Source: Prevotella sp. KH2C16
Lineage (GTDB): Bacteria; Bacteroidota; Bacteroidia; Bacteroidales; Bacteroidaceae
Assembly: GCF_900113305.1 (NCBI RefSeq)
Contig: NZ_FOOW01000002.1
Coordinates: 62,001-126,000 of the forward strand
Length of the DNA: 64,000 nt
Direction of reading: 5' to 3'
In this document: positions 19,705-28,706 of the stretch, piece after piece
Position numbering within the stretch: position 1 is the first letter of the stretch
Layout of the letters: every line of letters starts with the position of its first letter
Notes under the pieces: model-generated
Told to the model about the DNA's origin: nothing
Seen by the model: only the letters and a program-made list of their open reading frames with translations
Database searches by the model: none
Position numbers and translations under genes: made by a program

Positions 19705-20589
19705 CTAATCCAGGTCGCCCTCTTCAAAGGTTGTCGTGTTCCAGTCGCCCGTCTCATAGCCTTTCTTCAACCAGTACATGCGCTGCTGGGAAGTCCCGTG
19801 GGTAAAGGTCTCCGGCTGTGAGTATCCCTGCGCTTTTTCCTGAAGGTAATTGTCGCCGATTTTCTGAGCACATTCGATAGCTTCTTCAAGGTCGTTGTCA
19901 TCCAGACTACCATACTGGGCGTCGTCGTAGTGAGCCCAGCATCCGGCATAATAGTCGGCAAGGAGCTCCAGCTTGACACTGAGCTTGTTGGCCTCGGCCT
20001 TGTTGAGGCGGCTCATCTTTTGGTGGCACTTGGCCAGAATACCTCGGAGATACTCCACATGATGCCCCACTTCGTGCGCTATCACATAGGCATAGGCAAA
20101 CGAGGTGTTGTCGTCGGTTTTAACGCCGAGCGAGCTTCCCATGGTTGTGAAGAAACTCAAATCCACATACAGCTTCTGGTCGCCGCTGCAATAGAACGGT
20201 CCCATTGCTGACTGTCCTGTGCCGCAGGCCGTACTCGTGGCTCCGGTAAAAAGCACGAGGGTGGGATATTCATACTTCAATCCGTGTTTCTGAAACTGCT
20301 CCGTCCATACATCCTCGGTACCGGCAAGCACAGTCTTGGAGAACTCAGCGAATTGCAGTTCTTCTTCGGAAAACTCCGTCTGGCCGTTCCCCGGTTGCTC
20401 CTGAACCTGCGACTGCAGTTGCTGTTGTACCACATTGCCGATGACATCGGTGAGGCTTCCTCCCGACATCAAGGTTATCAAGGCAACCACGATGATGCCG
20501 CCAATGCCTCCGATACCAGCCTTTGCGCCGGTGGACATGCCACGGCGATCTTCTACATTGTCGCTTTGTCTTCTTCCGTTAAGTCTCAT
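19705..20589 (-). CDS. ypfJ: YpfJ/KPN_02809-family neutral zinc metallopeptidase
   Basis: A 294-aa membrane-anchored predicted protease. The N-terminus MRLNGRRQSDNVEDRRG is the family hallmark, followed by a glycine-rich membrane segment (26-42). The catalytic domain carries the zinc motif HEVGHH (His172, Glu173, His176), then LLADYYAGCWAHY, which holds the downstream acidic residues, and FTHGTSQQRMYWLKKGYETGD near the end. Length fits the family. Biological role is not established. It has its own -7 box at 20616-20623 and is divergent from pheT. A truncated relic of this gene lies at 18092-18239. Confidence 0.92.
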   Translation of the reverse strand: MRLNGRRQSDNVEDRRGMSTGAKAGIGGIGGIIVVALITLMSGGSLTDVIGNVVQQQLQSQVQEQPGNGQTEFSEEELQFAEFSKTVLAGTEDVWTEQFQKHGLKYEYPTLVLFTGATSTACGTGQSAMGPFYCSGDQKLYVDLSFFTTMGSSLGVKTDDNTSFAYAYVIAHEVGHHVEYLRGILAKCHQKMSRLNKAEANKLSVKLELLADYYAGCWAHYDDAQYGSLDDNDLEEAIECAQKIGDNYLQEKAQGYSQPETFTHGTSQQRMYWLKKGYETGDWNTTTFEEGDLD

Positions 20590-20615
20590 GTTTGTGTAGA
20601 TTTGAAATTATGTTG

Positions 20616-20623
20616 CAAATATA
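20616..20623 (-). promoter_or_regulatory. -7 promoter box of ypfJ
   Basis: Minus-strand TATATTTG fits TAnnTTTG, 27 bp upstream of the ATG at 20589. Confidence 0.65.
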
Positions 20624-20760
20624 GTAATATTTTTAGGAATCCCAACACTCGCATTGAGTTTTTTTGTATTTTGTCACTTGTATTCATGACGGGCGCAAAT
20701 GATATATAGAGACTTATATAAAAAAATAAAGATGAGTTTTGCCGTTAGCGGATTTTTTTG

Positions 20761-20768
20761 TAATTTTG
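20761..20768 (+). promoter_or_regulatory. -7 promoter box of pheT
   Basis: TAATTTTG fits TAnnTTTG, 35 bp upstream of the ATG at 20804. Confidence 0.65.
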
Positions 20769-20803
20769 CGGAGTTTTTGGAACAAATATAAAATTTCATC
20801 ATA

Positions 20804-23272
20804 ATGAATATCTCTTATAAATGGCTTAAAGAGTATGTAGATTTCAACCTGACGCCGCAGGAGGTGGCGGATGCACTCACCTCTACGGGGCTTGAGGTCG
20901 ATGCATTGGAAGAAGTTCAGTCCGTCAAGGGCGGGCTGAAGGGCCTTTATGTGGGCAAAGTGCTCACCTGCGAGGCTCATCCTAATAGCGACCACCTGCA
21001 TGTAACTACCGTAGACTTGGGCAAGGGCGAGCCGCAGCAGATAGTGTGCGGAGCGCCGAATGTTGCTGCCGGACAGAAGGTCATCGTTGCCGATCTCGGC
21101 TGCATACTCTATGATGGCGACAAGGAGTTCACCATCAAGAAGTCCAAGCTTCGTGGCGTAGACAGCTTCGGCATGATATGTGCCGAAGACGAAATAGGCA
21201 TAGGCACTGATCACGCAGGAATCATCGTGCTGCCGGAGGATGCGGTGGTAGGGACGCCTGCTGCTGAATACTATCATCTCGAGAGCGACTGGCTGATAGA
21301 GATAGACATTACCGCCAACCGTTCGGATGCCCTCTCTCACTATGGCGTAGCCCGCGACCTCTATGCCTGGCTGAAACAGAACGGTTATCAGACAAGCCTG
21401 CATCGTCCTTCCTGCGACGATTTCAAGGTAGACGACGAGAACCTTCCGATTGAGGTGGAGATAGAGAACCAGGAAGCCTGCAGGCGCTATGCATGCCTGA
21501 GCATCACGGACTGCGAGGTCAAGGAAAGCCCACGGTGGCTGAAAGACAGGCTGTCCGTAATCGGCCTGCGCCCCATCAACAACATCGTGGACATCACCAA
21601 CTATATCATGATGGCCTACGGGCAGCCCATGCATTGTTTTGATGCCGACATGGTGAAGGGGCACAAGATCGTGGTTCGCACCCAGCCAGAGGGTACCCGT
21701 TTTGTTACCCTTGATGGAGAGGAGCACGAGCTCGGCGAGCACGATTTGAGCATCTGTAATGCCGAGGAGCCTATGTGTATCGCGGGAATCTTCGGCGGCA
21801 AGGGCTCCGGTACCTATGAGACCACGAGGAATGTGGTTCTCGAGAGTGCTTATTTCCATCCCACATGGATTCGCAAGAGTGCGCGCCGCCATGGCCTTTC
21901 CACCGATGCCAGCTATCGTTTTGAGCGTGGCATCGACCCCAACGGTGTGGTCTATGCGCTCAAGCAGGCTGCCATCCTCTGCAAGCAGCTTGCCGGCGGC
22001 AAGGTGAGCATGCAGATTAAGGATGTTTATCCAGAGCCCATTGAACCGGCTAAGGTTCGTCTGGACTATGGCTACTGCGATGTGCTCATCGGCAAGAGCT
22101 TAGGACACGACACCATCAAGAGCATTGCCGAGAGCCTCGAGATGAAGGTGCTGGCCGAAGACAAGCAGGGGCTGGACCTCGAAATACCGACCTATCGCGT
22201 AGATGTGCGCCGTCCCTGCGATGTCGTGGAGGAAATTTTGCGCATCTACGGATATAATAATGTGGAGATTCCCACGCAGTTGAAGTCGTCCCTCACCGTC
22301 CAGGGCGAGGAGGATATGCAGTATCACATGCAGAACGTCATCGGTGAACAGCTCGTGGGATGCGGCTTCAACGAGATCATGAACAACTCCCTTACCAAGG
22401 TATCCTACTATGAGAATACCGCTTTCAACCACTATCCGTGGGAGAAGAGCGTGAGGGTGATGAACCCGTTGAGTGCCGATCTCGGCATGATGCGCCAGAC
22501 CTTGCTTTTCGGAGGGCTGGAAAGCGTCCTGCGGAATGTGAACCGCAAGAACGCAAACCTGAAGTTCTTCGAGGTGGGCAACTGTTATCAGTTCTCGCCC
22601 GAGAAGCATGATGTGGAGAATCCGGCCAAGGCTTACAGCGAAGACTATCGTCTGGGGCTCTGGCTTACGGGCAAGCGCGTCCAGGGCTCATGGGCTCATC
22701 CCGACGAGGCGAGCAGCTTCTACGAGCTCAAGGCCTATGTGGAGAACATCTTTGCGCGTGTGGGACTCACTCCGAACATGACTGTTCAGGAGAAGACCGA
22801 CAACAACATCTACTCCAAGGGACTGGCTGTCAAGAACCGGGGAGGAAAGACCATCGCCCAGATGGGCATCCTGAGCCGCAAGATATTGAAGATGTTCGAT
22901 CTCGAAAACGATGTCTACTATGCGGAAATCGACTGGAGTCTGTTGATGAAGTCGGTGCGCAAGAACAAGCTCGAGTATACCGAAATCTCCAAGTATCCTG
23001 CTGTCAGCCGCGACCTCGCGCTACTTTTAGACAGTAGCATAGAGTTTGCCCAGATCGAGCAGATTGCCCGTCAGACGGAGAAGAAGTTCCTGAAAAAGGT
23101 GGAGCTCTTCGATGTCTATCAAGGCAAGAACCTGCCAGAGGGCAAGAAGAGCTATGCCGTTAACTTCATTCTTCAGGATGACAGCAAGACCCTTAACGAC
23201 AAGTCCATCGACGCCATCATGCAGAAACTCATCAAGAACCTCACCACCCAGCTGAACGCAGAGCTCAGATAA
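20804..23272 (+). CDS. pheT: Phenylalanine--tRNA ligase beta subunit
   Basis: An 822-aa subunit of the cytoplasmic alpha2-beta2 PheRS that charges tRNA-Phe. Domain order is complete: N-terminal segment NISYKWLKEYVDFNLTP; EMAP/OB-type tRNA-binding domain (about 40-150, GKVLTCEAHPNSDHLHV); B3/B4 editing domain (about 210-380, with RPINNIVDITNYIMMAYGQP and DASYRFERGID); B5 (about 400-475); catalytic-like core (about 490-700); and the C-terminal anticodon-binding ferredoxin-like domain (about 730-822, YPAVSRDLALLL). pheS is not adjacent, as is common in Bacteroidota. yebC lies 177 bp downstream on the same strand. Confidence 0.97.
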   Translation: MNISYKWLKEYVDFNLTPQEVADALTSTGLEVDALEEVQSVKGGLKGLYVGKVLTCEAHPNSDHLHVTTVDLGKGEPQQIVCGAPNVAAGQKVIVADLGCILYDGDKEFTIKKSKLRGVDSFGMICAEDEIGIGTDHAGIIVLPEDAVVGTPAAEYYHLESDWLIEIDITANRSDALSHYGVARDLYAWLKQNGYQTSLHRPSCDDFKVDDENLPIEVEIENQEACRRYACLSITDCEVKESPRWLKDRLSVIGLRPINNIVDITNYIMMAYGQPMHCFDADMVKGHKIVVRTQPEGTRFVTLDGEEHELGEHDLSICNAEEPMCIAGIFGGKGSGTYETTRNVVLESAYFHPTWIRKSARRHGLSTDASYRFERGIDPNGVVYALKQAAILCKQLAGGKVSMQIKDVYPEPIEPAKVRLDYGYCDVLIGKSLGHDTIKSIAESLEMKVLAEDKQGLDLEIPTYRVDVRRPCDVVEEILRIYGYNNVEIPTQLKSSLTVQGEEDMQYHMQNVIGEQLVGCGFNEIMNNSLTKVSYYENTAFNHYPWEKSVRVMNPLSADLGMMRQTLLFGGLESVLRNVNRKNANLKFFEVGNCYQFSPEKHDVENPAKAYSEDYRLGLWLTGKRVQGSWAHPDEASSFYELKAYVENIFARVGLTPNMTVQEKTDNNIYSKGLAVKNRGGKTIAQMGILSRKILKMFDLENDVYYAEIDWSLLMKSVRKNKLEYTEISKYPAVSRDLALLLDSSIEFAQIEQIARQTEKKFLKKVELFDVYQGKNLPEGKKSYAVNFILQDDSKTLNDKSIDAIMQKLIKNLTTQLNAELR

Positions 23273-23449
23273 GCCTGAGCCCGGTGCCCCCTATTTTACC
23301 CGCAAGGGACAAAGTTCTGTTGCGGTTTAATTAAGAATCAAACAACTATAAAACTAAAACAGGAAGAAAGTCTTGCCGAAACCGCTCCTGAAAACAGGAA
23401 CTCTCCTGGCGGAGAGACTGGGTAAGGCTTCTTCGCAACCTTTCAAATT

Positions 23450-24190
23450 ATGGGAAGAGCATTTGAATATCGCAAAGCAACCAAGCTGAAACGATGGGGC
23501 CACATGGCCAAGACATTCACGAAACTGGGCAAGCAGATTGCCATTGCCGTCAAGGCGGGCGGTCCGGAACCGGAAAACAATCCTACGCTGCGTGCCGTCA
23601 TTGCGACCGCAAAGCGCGAGAACATGCCTAAGGACAATATCGAGCGTGCCATCAAGAACGCCATGGGCAAGGACACCAGCGAATACAAGGAGGTGCCCTA
23701 CGAGGGATACGGTCCTCATGGAATAGCCGTCTTCGTCGACGCCCTTACGGATAACACGACCCGCACGGTGGCTGATGTCCGCTCGGTATTCAATAAATTC
23801 AGCGGCAACCTTGGCACACAGGGCTCCTTGGGTTTCCTTTTCGACCATAAATGCGTGTTCACTTTCAAGAAGAAAGAGGGCATGAATATGGACGATCTGA
23901 TTCTGGAACTGATAGACTTTGGGGTGGACGACGAGTATGATGACGACGAGGAGGCCGGGGAAATCACCATCTATGGTGAGCCTACCAGCTTCGGCGACAT
24001 CCAGAAATATCTCGAGGAAAACGGATACGAGATTGCCAGCGCCGAGTTTACCCGCATCCCTAACGACCTCAAGGATGTAACTCCGGAACAGCGAGAGACC
24101 ATCGACAAGATGGTGGAGAAACTCGAGGAGTTTGACGATGTGCAGAATGTGTACACCAATATGAAGCCTTCCGTTGAGGAAGAGGGCTAA
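23450..24190 (+). CDS. yebC: YebC/PmpR-family protein
   Basis: A 246-aa cytoplasmic protein of the YebC/TACO1 family, annotated as transcriptional regulators and also linked to translation of difficult proline stretches. The hallmark N-terminus is MGRAFEYRKATKLKRWGHMA, with KAGGPEPENNPTLR, MPKDNIERAIK and YEGYGPHGIAVFVDALTDN downstream; an acidic DDEYDDDEEAGE segment lies in the third domain. Full family length. No separate promoter box was found, so it may be transcribed from pheT. It ends before a 44-nt perfect hairpin. Confidence 0.95.
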   Translation: MGRAFEYRKATKLKRWGHMAKTFTKLGKQIAIAVKAGGPEPENNPTLRAVIATAKRENMPKDNIERAIKNAMGKDTSEYKEVPYEGYGPHGIAVFVDALTDNTTRTVADVRSVFNKFSGNLGTQGSLGFLFDHKCVFTFKKKEGMNMDDLILELIDFGVDDEYDDDEEAGEITIYGEPTSFGDIQKYLEENGYEIASAEFTRIPNDLKDVTPEQRETIDKMVEKLEEFDDVQNVYTNMKPSVEEEG

Positions 24191-24207
24191 AGATTCGTCT
24201 TTCGGAT

Positions 24208-24251
24208 AAGACAAAACCGCAGGCTTCAGATGAAGCCTGCGGTTTTGTCTT
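24208..24251. terminator. 44-nt perfect hairpin after yebC
   Basis: Two 21-base arms (24208-24228 and 24231-24251) are perfectly complementary, with only two bases (GA) between them. It lies 18 bp after the yebC stop and faces the convergent lipoprotein gene, so it can terminate both. It is unusually long and perfect compared with the other terminators here. Confidence 0.85.
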
Positions 24252-24284
24252 GCGTGATTCCGTTTCCCGGGAGGTTGAGCCCCG

Positions 24285-24376
24285 TCTTCCTTTCAGCAGC
24301 TATCTGCTTGACAAAATCGCCGATTTTGTCTGACGAAATCGGCGAAATCATGCGACAAAATCGCCGATTTTGTTTC
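24285..24376 (-). repeat. Dispersed 22-bp-period palindromic element, copy A (inverted)
   Basis: Three palindromic cores TCGSCGA start at 24317, 24339 and 24361, exactly 22 bp apart, each flanked by AAAA/TTTT arms (GACAAAATCGCCGATTTTGTC). Read on the minus strand, the tail after the last core reads TTTGTC, then AGCTGCTGAAAGGAAG, with TGAAAG starting 28 nt after the core start. The same tail follows copies B (30.0 kb) and C (59.3 kb). It lies between convergent genes. Confidence 0.85.
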
Positions 24377-24466
24377 CTTTTTGAAGGCTTCCGGTTTTCC
24401 TCCCGGTTTCTGGGCGTGAAGGCTCTGGCCGTTATGGGAAAACGGAAAGGCCTGCGGGAGAAGTTC

Positions 24467-24862
24467 CTATTGATAGTCCTGTGCCGTGAAAGTCTCCTCG
24501 TAGAGCACGGTCTTCGGGTCTTTTGCCGAACGGCAGGTATATGAGAAGCTGAATCCGGCGTCCTTGTAAGCCTTCAGGGAGGTCGACTCCTTGATGCCTT
24601 TTCGCAGTCCGTCGTGCAGCTGGCCGCGAATTTTCTCGACTGTCGTCTTGTCATCCAGCTTGTCGGTGAACGAGCAGTAGTAGTGATAGGTGTTGGTGGT
24701 GCGGTCGAAGGCAATGCTGTCCGTGCGTTGGAAATTGTTCACCGGGGTGGGGCAGTTCTTGCGGGTGTATTCCTTCGCCTCGCGTTCCGCCCGGTCTTGC
24801 AGACTCTCGTGGCATGCTCCGAAGAGAAAAACGGCGAGCAGAAGAATGATGTTTTTTTTCAT
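24467..24862 (-). CDS. Small lipoprotein, function unknown
   Basis: A 131-aa protein with a type II signal peptide ([17 protein letters not shown], Cys17 followed by HES). The mature part starts with a charged helix ([20 protein letters not shown]), then a beta-rich region with two further cysteines ([12 protein letters not shown]) that could form a disulfide in the periplasm. It ends [10 protein letters not shown]. It has its own -7 box at 24883-24890 and is divergent from lepA. I do not recognise a named family. Confidence 0.75.
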   Translation of the reverse strand: MKKNIILLLAVFLFGACHESLQDRAEREAKEYTRKNCPTPVNNFQRTDSIAFDRTTNTYHYYCSFTDKLDDKTTVEKIRGQLHDGLRKGIKESTSLKAYKDAGFSFSYTCRSAKDPKTVLYEETFTAQDYQ

Positions 24863-24882
24863 GAAATCATGTTTAATTTTTG

Positions 24883-24890
24883 CAAAGGTA
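24883..24890 (-). promoter_or_regulatory. -7 promoter box of the small lipoprotein gene
   Basis: Minus-strand TACCTTTG fits TAnnTTTG, 21 bp upstream of the ATG at 24862. Confidence 0.65.
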
Positions 24891-24913
24891 ACAAGAATCT
24901 GCGAAAAAATGAT

Positions 24914-24921
24914 TATCTTTG
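24914..24921 (+). promoter_or_regulatory. -7 promoter box of lepA
   Basis: TATCTTTG fits TAnnTTTG, 22 bp upstream of the ATG at 24944. It rules out the longer open frame that begins at 24614. Confidence 0.65.
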
Positions 24922-24943
24922 CGACTTAAAGAAAATATTTTTC

Positions 24944-26728
24944 ATGAATCACATAAGGAATTTCTGCATCATAGCCCATATCGACCATGGCAAGTCTACG
25001 CTTGCCGACCGTCTGCTGGAATACACCAAGACCATACAGGTAACGGCCGGCCAGATGCTCGACAACATGGATCTGGAGCGCGAGCGGGGAATTACCATCA
25101 AGAGTCATGCCATTCAGATGGAGTACAAGGCCGATAACGGAGACACCTATATACTGAATCTGATAGACACTCCGGGGCATGTAGACTTTTCTTATGAGGT
25201 GTCGCGCAGCATCGCGGCATGCGAAGGAGCGTTGCTCGTCGTGGATGCCACCCAGGGCGTTCAGGCCCAGACCATCAGCAATCTCTATATGGCCATTGAC
25301 CATAACCTTGAGATTATCCCCGTAATCAACAAAATAGACATGCCTTCGGCCATGCCCGACGAGGTGGAGGATGAGATTGTCGACCTGATCGGTTGCGATC
25401 GGGAGGACATCATCCGGGCTTCGGGAAAGACCGGCGAAGGGGTGCGGGACATCCTCGAGGCCGTAGTCAGGCGCATCCCTGCTCCTGTGGGCAACCCGGA
25501 AGAGCCTCTGCAGGCCCTGATCTTCGACTCTGTCTTCAACAGCTTCCGCGGCATCATCACGCTTTGCAAGGTGCTTAACGGGAGTATCCGAAAGGGCGAC
25601 AAGGTGAAGTTCTTCAATACCGGAATGGAGTATACGGCAGATGAAGTAGGCGTGCTGAAGATGGATATGGTGCCCCGGACGGTTCTCGAGACCGGCGAGG
25701 TGGGGTATATCATCAGCGGAATCAAGACCGCCACCGAGGTTAAGGTCGGCGATACGGTTACCCATGTGGATGCCCCTTGCCTCAAGGCTATTGCCGGTTT
25801 CCAGGAAGTGAAGCCCATGGTGTTTGCCGGAGTCTATCCCATAGACCCCAATGACTATGAGAATCTGCGGGCGAGTCTTGAGAAACTGCAGCTCAACGAT
25901 GCCTCCCTTACTTTCTCTCCGGAGTCTTCCGTAGCCTTGGGATTCGGCTTCCGCTGCGGCTTCCTCGGGCTTCTGCATATGGAAATCATACAGGAACGCC
26001 TCGACCGGGAGTTCAATATGGATGTCATTACCACGGTGCCGAATGTGAGCTACATGGTTTACGACAAGCACGGCGATGCCAAGGAAGTGCATAATCCGTC
26101 AGGGCTGCCCGACCAGACACTCATCGAGCATATTGAGGAACCTTATATCAAGGCATCCATCATCACGGCTTCCACTTATATCGGTCCCATCATGAAGCTC
26201 TGCCTGGACAAGCGTGGAGAACTCATCAAGCAGGAGTATGTGAGCGGAAATCGTGTCGAACTGCACTTCATGCTGCCGCTCGGCGAAATCGTCATTGACT
26301 TCTACGACAAGCTGAAGAGCATCTCCAAGGGCTATGCCTCGTTTGATTATCACCTCTCGGGATTCCGTCCCTCGAAGCTGGCAAAGCTCGATATCCTTTT
26401 GAACGGTGAGCCCGTGGATGCCCTGTCGACACTCACGCATCAGGACAATGCTACCACGCTGGGGCGCAGGATGTGCGAGAAACTGAAGGAACTCATTCCG
26501 CGTCAGCAGTTCGACATTGCCATTCAGGCAGCCATAGGTGCCAAGATCGTGGCCCGGGAGACTGTGAAGCAGGTGCGCAAGGATGTTACGGCCAAGTGCT
26601 ATGGCGGTGATGTCTCCCGTAAGCGCAAGCTTCTCGAGAAGCAAAAACGGGGTAAGAAGCGCATGAAACAAATCGGCAATGTGGAGGTTCCGCAGAAGGC
26701 ATTCCTTGCCGTATTGAAGCTGGATTAA
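24944..26728 (+). CDS. lepA: Elongation factor 4 (LepA)
   Basis: A 594-aa translational GTPase that acts on the ribosome, known as LepA/EF4. G1 is AHIDHGKST (about 10-18), switch region [11 protein letters not shown]3 DTPGHVDF and G4 NKIDMP. Domain II follows, then the EF4-specific segment [14 protein letters not shown] and the C-terminal domain ending [26 protein letters not shown], which is diagnostic for LepA. The start [18 protein letters not shown] is preceded by the -7 box at 24914. The Crp/Fnr gene follows after 36 bp and may be cotranscribed. Confidence 0.97.
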   Translation: MNHIRNFCIIAHIDHGKSTLADRLLEYTKTIQVTAGQMLDNMDLERERGITIKSHAIQMEYKADNGDTYILNLIDTPGHVDFSYEVSRSIAACEGALLVVDATQGVQAQTISNLYMAIDHNLEIIPVINKIDMPSAMPDEVEDEIVDLIGCDREDIIRASGKTGEGVRDILEAVVRRIPAPVGNPEEPLQALIFDSVFNSFRGIITLCKVLNGSIRKGDKVKFFNTGMEYTADEVGVLKMDMVPRTVLETGEVGYIISGIKTATEVKVGDTVTHVDAPCLKAIAGFQEVKPMVFAGVYPIDPNDYENLRASLEKLQLNDASLTFSPESSVALGFGFRCGFLGLLHMEIIQERLDREFNMDVITTVPNVSYMVYDKHGDAKEVHNPSGLPDQTLIEHIEEPYIKASIITASTYIGPIMKLCLDKRGELIKQEYVSGNRVELHFMLPLGEIVIDFYDKLKSISKGYASFDYHLSGFRPSKLAKLDILLNGEPVDALSTLTHQDNATTLGRRMCEKLKELIPRQQFDIAIQAAIGAKIVARETVKQVRKDVTAKCYGGDVSRKRKLLEKQKRGKKRMKQIGNVEVPQKAFLAVLKLD

Positions 26729-26764
26729 CTAAAATCTTATATATCAAGGAGGAAAAATATAACC

Positions 26765-27361
26765 ATGGATTCCGTTACAAACAACACCCGTGATGTGGCA
26801 AGAGAGCTGGCCCGCAAGTACAGCACCATGACTCATGATGAGCTTGACTTGCTGGAGAGCATCCTCGTGCCGCATAAATATCTCAAGGGACAGATGATTC
26901 TCTCGGAGGGAGACATCGACAAGGACATCATGTATATAGCCAAGGGCATGACCCGCCAGTTCTATTTCAAGAACGGGAAGGAACTCACGGAGCACATTGC
27001 GACCGAGGGTGGCATCGTGATGTGCATTGAGAGTCTCTTCAGGGAGAAGCCCACGGAAATACAGGTAGAGGCCTTGGAGCAGACCTGGATTTACTCCTTG
27101 CCGAAGGACAAGTTGGAACAGGTGGCCCTCCATAATAGCAACATTCAGATTCTCTATCGCAAGATTCTGGAGGAAAGCCTGATTTTGTCTCAGGTGCATG
27201 CTGACCTCGTGCGTTTCGAGACGGCCCAGGATCGTTACCAGAAGCTGTGCAAACTGATGCCGCAGGTTATTCTGCGTGCCCCTCTGGTCTACATCGCAAG
27301 CTACTTGCAGATGACGCCGGAGACGCTCAGCCGCGTTCGTACGGCATCATTGAAGGGTTAG
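26765..27361 (+). CDS. Crp/Fnr-family transcriptional regulator
   Basis: A 198-aa cytoplasmic regulator. The cyclic-nucleotide-binding-like beta barrel spans about 30-120 (LKGQMILSEGDIDKDIMYIAKG). A dimer helix follows, then a C-terminal DNA-binding helix-turn-helix (APLVYIASYLQMTPETLSRVR, about 174-194). The barrel lacks the cysteines of an FNR iron-sulfur site at the N-terminus, and the phosphate-binding cassette typical of cAMP binding is not evident, so the ligand is unknown. It has a clear Shine-Dalgarno (AAGGAGG at 26746-26752), unusual in this phylum. Targets unknown. Confidence 0.88.
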   Translation: MDSVTNNTRDVARELARKYSTMTHDELDLLESILVPHKYLKGQMILSEGDIDKDIMYIAKGMTRQFYFKNGKELTEHIATEGGIVMCIESLFREKPTEIQVEALEQTWIYSLPKDKLEQVALHNSNIQILYRKILEESLILSQVHADLVRFETAQDRYQKLCKLMPQVILRAPLVYIASYLQMTPETLSRVRTASLKG

Positions 27362-27368
27362 ATATAAG

Positions 27369-27398
27369 AACAGGAGCAGACGACCGTATGCTCCTGTT
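27369..27398. terminator. Terminator between the Crp/Fnr gene and yggS
   Basis: A perfect 10-bp stem (AACAGGAGCA / TGCTCCTGTT) with a 10-nt loop, between convergent genes and followed by a T-rich stretch. Confidence 0.75.
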
Positions 27399-27425
27399 TC
27401 GTTTTCTTGATTTCAAATCTCATTT

Positions 27426-28100
27426 CTAATAGACGCGGGGCCCAAAGATTGTGGTTCCCACCCGTACCATTGTAGAGCCGTGCCTGACGGCAATCCGGTA
27501 GTCGTGGCTCATCCCCCACGACCGTTCCTTGAACTCCGGGTCGTCGGAAAAGTATTTTGCCTTTATTTCGCGGAAGAAGTCTGACGCCTCGTCGAACTCC
27601 CTCGCAATCTGGCTTTCGTCGTCCACATTCGACGCCATCATCATGAGTCCGCAGATCTGCACATGCCTGAGCTCGCGCCATTCGCCGCCATCTAAGAGCT
27701 GGCGGCAAGCCTCGAGCGTGAGTCCATACTTGGTTTCCTCTTCCGCGATGTGCAGTTCCAGGAGCACTTTGATGACGCGGTCATGCTTTGCGGCCTGCTT
27801 CTCGATTTCCTTGAGCAGTTTCAGCGAGTCCACGGCCTCAATCATGGCGATATAGGGAGCAATATATTTCACCTTGTTGGTCTGCAGATGGCCGATGAAA
27901 TGCCACTCGATGTCTTTCGGAAGAGCCTCCACCTTGCCTTTGAGTTCCTGCTCGTGGCTCTCGCCGAAGATGCGCTGGCCCTCGCCGTAGGCAGCCTCTA
28001 TATACTCTTTGGGGTGGAATTTGCTGATGGCAACCAATCTAACGCCTTCTGGCAAGTTGCCCAGCACCTCGTGTAGATTCCTTGCGACATCGACTTCCAT
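27426..28100 (-). CDS. yggS: YggS-family pyridoxal phosphate homeostasis protein
   Basis: A 224-aa cytoplasmic PLP-binding protein with the fold of the alanine racemase N-terminal domain; the family (YggS/PLPBP) maintains PLP and amino-acid balance and is not a racemase. PLP lysine is Lys27 in VAISKFHP. Other family marks are GESHEQELKGKVEAL, WHFIGHLQTNKVKYI, and RSWGMSHDYRIAVRHGSTMVRVGTTIFG. The start codon overlaps the stop of the DUF4494 gene by one base (TAATG), so the two are translationally coupled. Confidence 0.95.
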   Translation of the reverse strand: MEVDVARNLHEVLGNLPEGVRLVAISKFHPKEYIEAAYGEGQRIFGESHEQELKGKVEALPKDIEWHFIGHLQTNKVKYIAPYIAMIEAVDSLKLLKEIEKQAAKHDRVIKVLLELHIAEEETKYGLTLEACRQLLDGGEWRELRHVQICGLMMMASNVDDESQIAREFDEASDFFREIKAKYFSDDPEFKERSWGMSHDYRIAVRHGSTMVRVGTTIFGPRVY

Positions 28101-28597
28101 TATTCTCCCTCCTCGTATTCAGGTTTCTCGTTGTCTTCTTTTTGCTCTGTTTTTGCCTTGTGCTCGAATACATCCATGATCTTGGTCTCGGTGATTCCGG
28201 CGATGACATAGTCTATCATGGTGCCCCCCATGACCTCGTCGATGTTCTTGATGGCCCCGTTGATAGTACCGGCCTGCACGAGGTAGCTTACCGCTGTGCG
28301 CTTCTCCTTCTCGGTCTTCTCGTCGAGCGTAATGAACTGCAGCCGCGTCTTGTACCAGCGGTCGTCGCTGTCCCTGTCGCTGAAGAATATCTCGCCGTAG
28401 GTGGCGGGATTGAGATTCTTCACCTCAAACTCGCCGCTGATATATGAAGACATCTCCCGGGTGATGGACTCCTCGGCCTCGCCGAAGGTGAAGGCATCTA
28501 CCACATAGAGTTCCGTAACTTTCTTCTGCATGCCGTCTTCCATGGTTTTCTCATAGCGGACGGACGCCTCGAACCATTTTGATGTTCTACTTCTCAT
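28100..28597 (-). CDS. DUF4494-family protein
   Basis: A 165-aa cytoplasmic protein of the Bacteroidota-restricted DUF4494 family. The conserved start MRSRTSKWFEASVRYEKT is followed by VTELYVVDAFTFGEAEESI and a C-terminal acidic tail (EQKEDNEKPEYEEGE). An open frame extends to 28684, but the -7 box at 28624-28631 supports the start at 28597. It heads an operon with yggS. No function is known; coupling to yggS hints at a shared physiological context only. Confidence 0.85.
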   Translation of the reverse strand: MRSRTSKWFEASVRYEKTMEDGMQKKVTELYVVDAFTFGEAEESITREMSSYISGEFEVKNLNPATYGEIFFSDRDSDDRWYKTRLQFITLDEKTEKEKRTAVSYLVQAGTINGAIKNIDEVMGGTMIDYVIAGITETKIMDVFEHKAKTEQKEDNEKPEYEEGE

Positions 28598-28623
28598 AGT
28601 CTGTTTTTTGTTTTTTGCTCTTG

Positions 28624-28631
28624 CAAAGGTA
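28624..28631 (-). promoter_or_regulatory. -7 promoter box of the DUF4494-yggS operon
   Basis: Minus-strand TACCTTTG fits TAnnTTTG, 27 bp upstream of the ATG at 28597. Confidence 0.65.
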
Positions 28632-28673
28632 GTCTTTTTTTCTGAAACCGATACCTGTGTAGAAAAAAATAAG

Positions 28674-28681
28674 TAACTTTG
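28674..28681 (+). promoter_or_regulatory. -7 promoter box of the aminotransferase gene
   Basis: TAACTTTG fits TAnnTTTG, 25 bp upstream of the ATG at 28707. It is back to back with the DUF4494 promoter. Confidence 0.65.
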
Positions 28682-28706
28682 CAATCAAATCAGAACGAAC
28701 GAAGCA

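Noticed and set aside
20714..21892. 392-codon minus-strand open frame over pheT
   Set aside because: Antisense shadow of a certain gene, with no recognisable protein features and no promoter box.
24926..26092. 388-codon minus-strand open frame over lepA
   Set aside because: Antisense shadow of lepA; histidine- and leucine-rich composition typical of reversed coding strands.
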